Shown here: piece after piece, positions 9,290 through 14,813 of the stretch
Layout: every line of letters starts with the position of its first letter
How positions within the stretch are numbered: position 1 is the first letter of the stretch
Source of the DNA: Planoprotostelium fungivorum
Lineage: Eukaryota > Evosea > Variosea > Cavosteliida > Cavosteliaceae
Assembly: GCA_003024175.1 (NCBI GenBank)
Contig: MDYQ01000390.1
Span: forward strand, 1-14,813
Reading direction: 5' to 3'
Length of the DNA: 14,813 nt
Notes under the pieces: generated by a model
The model's input: only the letters and a program-made list of their open reading frames with translations
Told to the model about the DNA's origin: nothing
The model's database searches: none
Translations under genes and position numbers: made by a program

Positions 9290-10216
9290 TTGGCAACAAC
9301 AATATCACACTCTTTACCATTTCAAGTGGATGAGACCAAAACCATTCTTTGTGCATATGAAGGTAAGGTGTATATATATTTGTTCTGTTTTGAATCCTTT
9401 CAGAGTCTAGTTGGTTGTGTCCACCTCAGTCTTGATGGTTGGACATCAGACAATGGAAACAGCTTTCAAGGGATCATTCTTCACAGAATCAACCAAAACA
9501 AGAAGGACAATCCTTTGGTCATATTGACCTTGGCCCTTGATCTGTGAGATTACATTATCACATAAAACATTACAATGCAGTCAACTCATGGGGGGGTAGC
9601 GCCTCTGCTATTGCAGCATCTGTTGAACAGGTTGCTGAAGAGTACGGAATCGTCAATAGGACCTGGGCTATGATCCTTGACAACTGCTCCACAAACACAG
9701 CAATGGTCAAATCTTAACAGATAACAGAGGGCTTGGAAAGTGGTTTCAAGGCTGTGAGTCACACAATAATCACCTCGCATTTACAGATCACAGCTTTATC
9801 TCACATTCAAGATATGAATCATATCTTGAACCTCATCAGTCAGGCTGCGTTCACTCTGTTCAAAACTCAGAAGGAGAAGCTGGACAACTTGTAACTGAAG
9901 AGGACAAAGAGGAAACCAAAAAGAAGAGGAAGAAGGGCCAGGCAAGAAAAGCGGTCAAGAAGAAAAAAACAACAAAGACTGTGCCCCAGGTTCCGCTTCA
10001 GCCCTGGTTGGGGAAGACGAAGGCCTCAACTTTGACAGCCCACTGGCAGACTCAGACAAAGAGGACGGCACCCCATACGAGTCATTGTATATGCTAGACA
10101 AAGGAGAGCAGGACTGCCTAGATGACCAGGTCTTTCTAGAGAGTATTGTGGACGTTGAGGCAACAGACCAAGTGGATGACAACCATGCCCAATACGCTGT
10201 CGTGCTTCCAGTATAA
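9290..10216 (+). pseudogene. Decayed hAT-family transposase
   Basis: hAT transposases cut and paste DNA transposons through an RNase H-like catalytic fold. Recognisable pieces lie in order but in different frames. After a possible 41-nt intron (9363-9403, GTAAGG to CAG) comes VHLSLDGWTSDNGNSFQGI (about 9420-9476), matching the hAT LDGWTS motif. At about 9598-9716 comes EEYGIVNRTWAMILDNCST, matching the conserved DN block, closed by a stop. At about 9812-9890 comes MNHILNLISQAAF, matching the hAT HILNL block, closed by a stop. A Lys/Glu-rich linker and an acidic segment (ESLYMLDKGEQDCLDDQVF) follow and end at the stop at 10214-10216. Several frame changes and stops separate the blocks, and no C-terminal hATC dimerisation region is visible. 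The copy is truncated and inactive. Confidence 0.8.
9806..9830. repeat. Perfect 25-bp palindrome (12-bp arms, 1-nt centre)
   Basis: TTCAAGATATGA, a single A, then TCATATCTTGAA form a perfect inverted repeat. It lies over the HILNL-encoding part of the hAT remnant. It could form a hairpin or cruciform or be a dyad binding site, or it may be accidental within decayed coding sequence. Confidence 0.85.
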
Positions 10217-10338
10217 AGATCCGCAGGATTTCGCTGAAATAATGAAAAAATTCTGATCAAGCGAGTAAAATACTGCAGTGGACAACCGAATATTTATCAA
10301 CAAGATACTGGACAATCTGTTATCGTGCGGTGTATGCC
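10217..10338. other. Boundary between hAT remnant and the 3' end of the DUF3818 gene
   Basis: AT-rich stretch between the last hAT-derived frame and the stop of the minus-strand gene at 10339-10341. It should contain that gene's 3' UTR. No canonical AATAAA is visible on the minus strand. The closest is GATAAATATT around 10290. Confidence 0.4.
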
Positions 10339-13131
10339 TCATAATTTGGAGTCCCTCGCTATGGCACCACCCAGGCACTGGGACATGATATAAACACCAA
10401 ACAGCCCACAGGCATCCCCCTCCAGTACTTCCATTCTCCTCCATTCGCCATCGTCTACACCCTTCTCCATCAGCCGAATGATCTCGTCCACTTCCGTCCA
10501 CAGGATCTTCTTCTTCTCCTCGTCCAATCGACTCAACACGAAGTCAGTGTCCGATGCAATCGTCACGATGGGATCCCGATCGTCTGTCCCATCAGCCCCT
10601 GTGTCTATCAGTCACATCCCCCACCCCTTCATTCACCTGGTAGAGAAGTGACAGGCATGATGATCTCTGAGAAGAACCAGTCTGCGAATGCCTGTAGACC
10701 TGAGTCTGAGTGAATCGATCGAACTTTTCGACAACATACCGGCCGGACCATCGGGTGGTCTCTTAGACAATTGATGGACCATGGGCCACGCTGCCGCCAT
10801 AAATTCTTCAAAGTGCCCGGTGAGGTCACTGACAACGCCCGGGAAGGCATGAATGTGTTCGGTAGGTCCCACGCAGGTGTCGTACCTTGATAACACCTTC
10901 AATGTCTGGTCTACGGTCGCCACGAAGTTCGTGGCCAGCTTGTGGAAATTGGTGCACTGTAAGATGGTGAATGATGGTGAATACAGAAGTCGAATGACTT
11001 GAGCTGACCTTCCACAGCTCAGAGAGAATGGGAGGAATGATGGAGGCGATGTGCTTGATGAACTCGACCACTTTGTTATCACCCAGAGCCGAGACGAACT
11101 CGTCCTTCTCTCGTTTCCTCAAGTAGAAGAGAGCGTATTCGAGCTGATGCATCGTCATGTCGATCCTCTCTTCTCTCCTCTCACCTTCAACTCGTCCACA
11201 CTTTCGAAATGATGGTGGAGTAGGTCACGTACACTCTCCGGTTCACGTGTCGATATCTTCGCCTCGATATACTGTGTCTTCTCCATCTCACGATCTATGA
11301 TTTGCTGCTCCCTTCACTCTTCGTCTCTTCTCTTCCTCACCTTGATCTTGTTTGTGTCACCATGTGACACTCTCTTTCCTGCCTCTTGCAATTCTTGGTT
11401 CGTCTTGCTGGTGGCAGAGAGGACTGCACCTGTTCATTCGTGAGTCACTGAGGAGACATCTCCATCACCTAGTCTCTGCAATAACGAATCCATCCCCAGA
11501 GGTCTCCAACAGAACAACTTGATCATCTGATCCATGAATGGGATGCTGTTCCCCGTTACATGCATCGAACAATCTCACTCACGGATTGACCAGACGCAGA
11601 GAGGACAATATGATGTTCATCGGTATACCCTTCCAGATGGCATCCATCTTCTTTCTCCACTTGGGATCATCCTGTGAGAGTCAACGAAGAAGAGGGAAAG
11701 ACGCACAAAGATGTTGTCGATGATCAAGGCGAAGGCTCTCATCCACACGGAGATGAACTTCTTCCAGATGGGTGGAAGGTCCTCTATGGTGGGACTGTTG
11801 GCACACACCTGTGTTCGTCACATCTGATTCTGGTGTGTCACTTCGTGGTCTCACCTGCCAGAATCGACTGACGAACACGTGTGAAACTTTGCTCTGTGGG
11901 GCTGACGGATTCAGAAATGAGACGATGTGTGCAGACTCACTCTGTTTGATTTCGTCTCTGAGGATGTGACCGGCGAGCTCGGTAAATTCACCCCACGCTT
12001 TCGCAAAGGCTTCCAATTTGATCCTTCTCATGCTGATCACCGTCACGTCATTCTATCCTACGTCATTCATCGCCTCGCATCCTCCATCAAATTCATATAA
12101 ATAATCCAAATGATATAAATGATCCAAATCATATCTGGTACTCACTCTGGTGGATTCGCTCTCAGACAATCGTTTGTGAATGCGGAAAGAGCCCCCTCCT
12201 CTCGATTTCGATTTGTATTGACTGACTAATCTGTCATGGGTCAGAAGAGACAGTGCGGAAGATACGAACGAAGGGTATAAGTGCGTGGGGAGAGTGCAGG
12301 GAAGAGGATAGTAATCGTTCAGTAGCCGAGGGTCCTCTATCGATCCGTACCATCCTTGGTTCTTGAGATGATTGAACAAAGAGAGATAGAAAGTGGTGAA
12401 ATTCTTCGTTCTGAGTCAGTCCACTGATAACTTAGAGGAGGTGGAGTCTCACCAGGAGATCGAATTGGGTGGCCCTGAGCCATTTGTAGAAGATGACCAC
12501 AGATTCATGTTCGATCCATCCTGTCATTTAGGTGAGTTGAAGCGCAGGAACAGAATATAGACCGAGATGAAGGGAGAAGAGTGATGAGAGGAGAGTTACC
12601 TTCTCCTTTGGAGACCCAGTCTCTTCCGTTCCCGGCAAAGACACTCATACTTCGCAGGAACCGATAATAGAAAGCTCTTATGACTGGAGGATAACTTTAT
12701 TACCATCAAACGAATGGAGGACAGACGTATGTGCACTTCACCTTGATGGACCGGGGACGAGTCTTCCAAGAGGAGAGATGATCTGTTCAGCCCTGTCACC
12801 TGATGATTTGAGGAGGGGTTCCGTGGTGAGCTGCCAACTATTCGCTCCGAATGCTCTTTGAAATTGTTGTGTCACCAGGGCTTGAATTAGCCTGCCTCTC
12901 AGAACTATTGGCAACTTAGCAGATGATTGCACTGACATTTTCATCACCATCGTGTCGCAGAGCGTCCATAGAAGGAGAAGAGCCATACCCCGCTCCCAGA
13001 TCGAGTGTTCGTTCCTCTGGTACATGTGATGATGTTTTCTTGCTGTCTAAGACATATCGGATGTCTTCTTCTTCTTTCTCTTCGTATTTGAATTCTGGAA
13101 CGGACTCTGATTTTCTAAAGAAGCCAAACAT
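10339..13131 (-). CDS. DUF3818-family (PXB-type) fungal protein
   Basis: Fungal proteins of this class typically combine an N-terminal PX-associated (PXB) region, a PX domain and DUF3818, and are thought to act at membranes. Fifteen exons give a 669-residue model: 13131-13024, 12914-12742, 12694-12600, 12520-12453, 12361-12146, 12052-11855, 11808-11707, 11671-11583, 11545-11469, 11429-11341, 11304-11185, 11143-11009, 10956-10740, 10699-10637, 10598-10339. PXB-like features are LPIVLRGRLIQALVTQQFQ, then IRAFYYRFL and WIEHESVVIFYKWL. DUF3818 features are LPPIWKKFISVWMRAFALII, SSLRLVNP, FCWRPLGMDSLLQRL (to about residue 375), LEYALFYLRKREKDEF and HIHAFPGVVSDL. No PX domain is apparent in between. 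The C-terminus is acidic and helical. The first exon junction is uncertain (another ATG at 13152, several possible donors), as is the 91-nt intron 12362-12452. Other introns are mostly 35-52 nt. The family call is by motif recall only. Confidence 0.65.
12095..12130. repeat. Tandem 18-bp repeat within an intron
   Basis: Two adjacent 18-bp units, ATATAAATAATCCAAATG (12095-12112) and ATATAAATGATCCAAATC (12113-12130), differ at two positions and are followed by a further ATAT. They lie inside the 93-nt intron 12053-12145 of the DUF3818 gene, one of its longer introns, and account for part of the extra length. Confidence 0.8.
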
Positions 13132-13232
13132 GTGTGTGGTTTGTTCTGGCACGATGATTAATCCGTTGATAATTCCGGTAATACAACGCGCCGAGTAGAA
13201 AAGGAGATCAGATCAGATCACATCATCCGCTG
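13132..13232. promoter_or_regulatory. Divergent promoter region between the DUF3818 and mL49 genes
   Basis: About 100 bp separate the proposed start codons of two genes transcribed away from each other, so both promoters and 5' UTRs must fit here or overlap first exons. Three tandem GATCA units occupy 13206-13220, just upstream of the mL49 ATG. No TATA box is evident. Confidence 0.5.
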
Positions 13233-13642
13233 ATGTCTGCCAGCCAAGGATCCAAAGTGTTCACTTACTTCATCAGAAGAAACAAGAACAATAACCTTCC
13301 TGTCTACTCAGATTTCCGTAATGCAAACTCAAGACGTCTGACTGTTGTCAGCAAGTACACCGGTAACGTTCAGGTGACTCAATCTTCTTTATAATGTATT
13401 TTTACTTTGCTATTTATGCACTTTTTTCTTCAATCCATTGTGATTTTCAATCTCCATTCTGATGTCGACAGGAACTCAAGACAGACATCCAGACGGTGCT
13501 CGGTCCACAGGCAGAGATCACAGAAAAAGTTGGGCGGCTGGAGATCAAAGGCAACTATGTATCTAGTTTGAAGGTGAGAGGTAGCGAAAACGTTCAACAC
13601 ACTGACCCCACTCAGGAGTGGATGACTAAAGTGGGATTCTGA
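13233..13642 (+). CDS. IMG2: Mitochondrial large-subunit ribosomal protein mL49 (IMG2 family)
   Basis: mL49 is a structural protein of the mitochondrial ribosome large subunit. Three exons (13233-13373, 13472-13573, 13616-13642) join in phase to 89 residues. Introns are 98 and 42 nt, both GT-AG. Family features are TYFIRRNKNNNLPVYSDFRN near the start, RRLTVVSKYTGN, the central LEIKGNYV and the C-terminal EWMTKVGF, matching the mL49 pattern of a YF.R...LPVY start and a W....GF end. At 89 residues it is much shorter than the human (about 166) or yeast (about 146) proteins, so it is close to the bare domain. The ATG at 13233 is the first in frame after the upstream stop at 13179-13181. Only about 8 residues precede the domain, so a classical cleaved presequence is not obvious. 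It diverges from the DUF3818 gene and converges with the LIM gene. Confidence 0.85.
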
Positions 13643-13699
13643 GATAAACGAAAGAATCTAGATATTTATTGATATACTGATACATATGCTGTGGCGAGT
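13643..13699. terminator. Shared 3' region of convergent mL49 and LIM genes, with minus-strand poly(A) signal
   Basis: Only 57 bp separate the two stop codons. TTTATT at 13665-13670 is a canonical AATAAA on the minus strand, 30 nt past the LIM gene stop and about 25 nt past the mL49 stop. The two 3' UTRs must therefore be very short or overlap. Confidence 0.6.
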
Positions 13700-14813
13700 T
13701 TAATCGTCTTTGGCGGATTCCAACCTCTTCCTCCTCTCCTCTCTCGCCGCCTGTCTCTCCCTCTCTTCTCTCGCCTCCTCCTCTTCCTGCTGTCTCTTCT
13801 TCTCTTCTCTCTCCCTCCTTCTCTCCTCCAGTCTGCCTGCGTCACTCTCTCTCCTCCCTCTCTCTCTCTCACCTTCTCTTCCTCTCCGCCTCTTCTTCTT
13901 CCTCCTTTGATGCTGTGATCGAGGGCTGACTTCTCGCCGCCGCCTCCGCTTCGCTGTGGTCCCTTCTCACTTCGGGCTCACTCTTCGTCTCCTGAGGCTC
14001 TTCCTTCGGTTCTTCTTCCTTCACCTCTCTCCTCTCTACCTTGGGTGACTCTGGCACTCTCTCCTCCTCTCTGCTCTCTTCTCTGCTCTCTTCTCTCTTC
14101 CTCTCTTCCTCTTCCCTCCTTCTGTCCTCCAGGTCTCTTGCATCTGCGTAGCTTCCCCCTTGGCTTCCACCCTCTCCAATGAAACTTCCTCGGTTGATGG
14201 GTGTCGTGTCTCCTGCAGTGTGTTATTCTCTATCATCATCTTCGCTGAGGATCACCTTTGGGTACATTCTCCACTCTCTTCAGTCCCGTCAGAGGAGCAT
14301 CGGGATCGAATGCCACCTTGGCCATCTCAGGTGCCGCTGCCTTCAAGTGTACCTTTTCGATTGAGTGACTCTCCTCTCTCTCTCCTCACCTTGCAGTAGA
14401 TGACTCCGTTGATGGAACCGAATGTGGACAGATCCAACTGGATGTTGCAGACCGAGCACTTGAGACAGCTCTTGTGGTAGATGCTGTTCCCCTTCAACTC
14501 CTCTACAGTGATCTTCTCGGTGGCTGTACACAGTCAGCAGAGAGAAAGAGCAGAGAGAAAGAGCAAACAGAAAGAGCAAACAGAAAGAGCAGAGAGACTG
14601 ACCGTAGACCGATTTTCCGCAGGAAGTGCACTTTTCACCACCCACGGCCTTAAACTTGGAGGCAATGTGATCCGGTGTCTCTCCCTTCTGCTGCGGCTTG
14701 TCCTCTCCGCTCTCCGGAATGAAACCTGTACGCGGTCACTCCCTCTACAACCTGCCACTCTCACTCTTGGGGGCCAAGGATGTGGATGCTCCTCCCACTC
14801 CTCTCTCCTTCAG
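13700..14813 (-). CDS. LIM-domain protein with charged coiled-coil tail, 5'-truncated by window edge
   Basis: LIM domains are double zinc fingers that mediate protein contacts, often at the actin cytoskeleton. Six exons join in phase: 14813-14765, 14725-14603, 14523-14390, 14352-14256, 14212-13873, 13832-13700, giving 291 residues in the window. Numbered from the window edge, the ligands are C49, C52, H74, C77, C80, C83, C101 and H104, an exact C-x2-C-x21-H-x2-C-x2-C-x2-C-x17-C-x2-H pattern. The lead-in DHIASKFKAVGGEKCTSCG and the VYATEK that follows resemble single-LIM proteins of the EPLIN/LASP/plant-LIM type. After the domain comes a Gly/Ser-rich joint, then about 150 residues rich in Glu, Arg and Lys, predicted helical or coiled-coil, ending KRLESAKDD. 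The N-terminus is off the window. The exact orthologue is not identified. Introns are 37-43 nt except 14524-14602, which is lengthened by a tandem repeat. Confidence 0.85.
14540..14591. repeat. 13-bp minisatellite, four units, inside a LIM-gene intron
   Basis: Two units of GAGAGAAAGAGCA (14540-14565) are followed by two of AACAGAAAGAGCA (14566-14591). The four units lie wholly within the 79-nt intron 14524-14602. Removing them would leave 27 nt, below the usual intron size here, so the ancestral intron probably held one or two units. Confidence 0.9.

Noticed and set aside
9955-10260. Minus-strand Ser/Arg-rich open frame of about 100 codons
   Set aside because: It is antisense to the acidic linker of the hAT remnant and has no family features.
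11855-12052. Internal 47-nt intron with a strong GTGAGT donor in the exon encoding HILRDEIKQ
   Set aside because: Removing it shifts the frame and breaks the in-phase junction to the next exon, while reading through keeps the frame. It could still be an occasional alternative splice.
13691-13918. Plus-strand Leu/Ser/Pro-rich open frames
   Set aside because: They are the antisense of the Glu/Arg/Lys-rich coiled-coil tail of the LIM gene.
1-14813. CRISPR array, rRNA, prokaryotic operon or phage features
   Set aside because: None are present. The gene structure is eukaryotic throughout, and the only regular repeats are the short tandem repeats and the duplication described.

Overview
The window looks like nuclear DNA of a fungus, possibly a basidiomycete or an early-diverging lineage. 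The reasons are dense GT-AG introns of mostly 34-50 nt in every gene, a class I (microbial/fungal type) CPD photolyase, a protein with the fungus-associated DUF3818 (PXB-type) domain, and an IMG2/mL49 mitochondrial ribosomal protein. The species cannot be named from the sequence. Reading frames look broken only because the introns are so small. Once spliced by eye, the P5A ATPase, photolyase, mL49 and LIM genes keep phase at every junction inside the window, and so does the DUF3818 gene apart from one uncertain 5' junction.

Layout: (1) 5-3589, plus strand: 3' three-quarters of a P5A-type ATPase gene (Spf1/ATP13A1), 18 exons. (2) 3590-4217: convergent intergenic stretch with one weak two-exon coding candidate. 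(3) 4218-6722, minus strand: complete class I CPD photolyase, 15 exons, 654 aa. (4) 6723-7139: its upstream region. (5) 7140-8820: a repeat-rich block. Two 530-bp copies, about 98.5% identical and equal in length, each begin with a GAGAC/CTCG-rich element. A related element lies in opposite orientation at about 8641-8820. Between them sits a truncated minus-strand gene end (8281-8588). (6) 8821-10216: decayed hAT transposase. (7) 10339-13131, minus strand: DUF3818-family gene. (8) 13233-13642, plus strand: mL49. (9) 13700-14813, minus strand: LIM-domain/coiled-coil gene running off the right edge.

The genes are housekeeping functions with no shared pathway: ER membrane quality control, light-driven DNA repair, probable membrane/phosphoinositide biology, mitochondrial translation and probable cytoskeletal scaffolding. 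I see no operon-like or defence-like system. The most informative non-gene signals are three. All six transitions between the 530-bp copies fall at CpG dinucleotides. The left edge of that duplication is exactly an element terminus. A 25-bp palindrome lies inside the hAT remnant. Splice sites, phases and counts were worked out by eye and have not been tested against transcripts or database searches.
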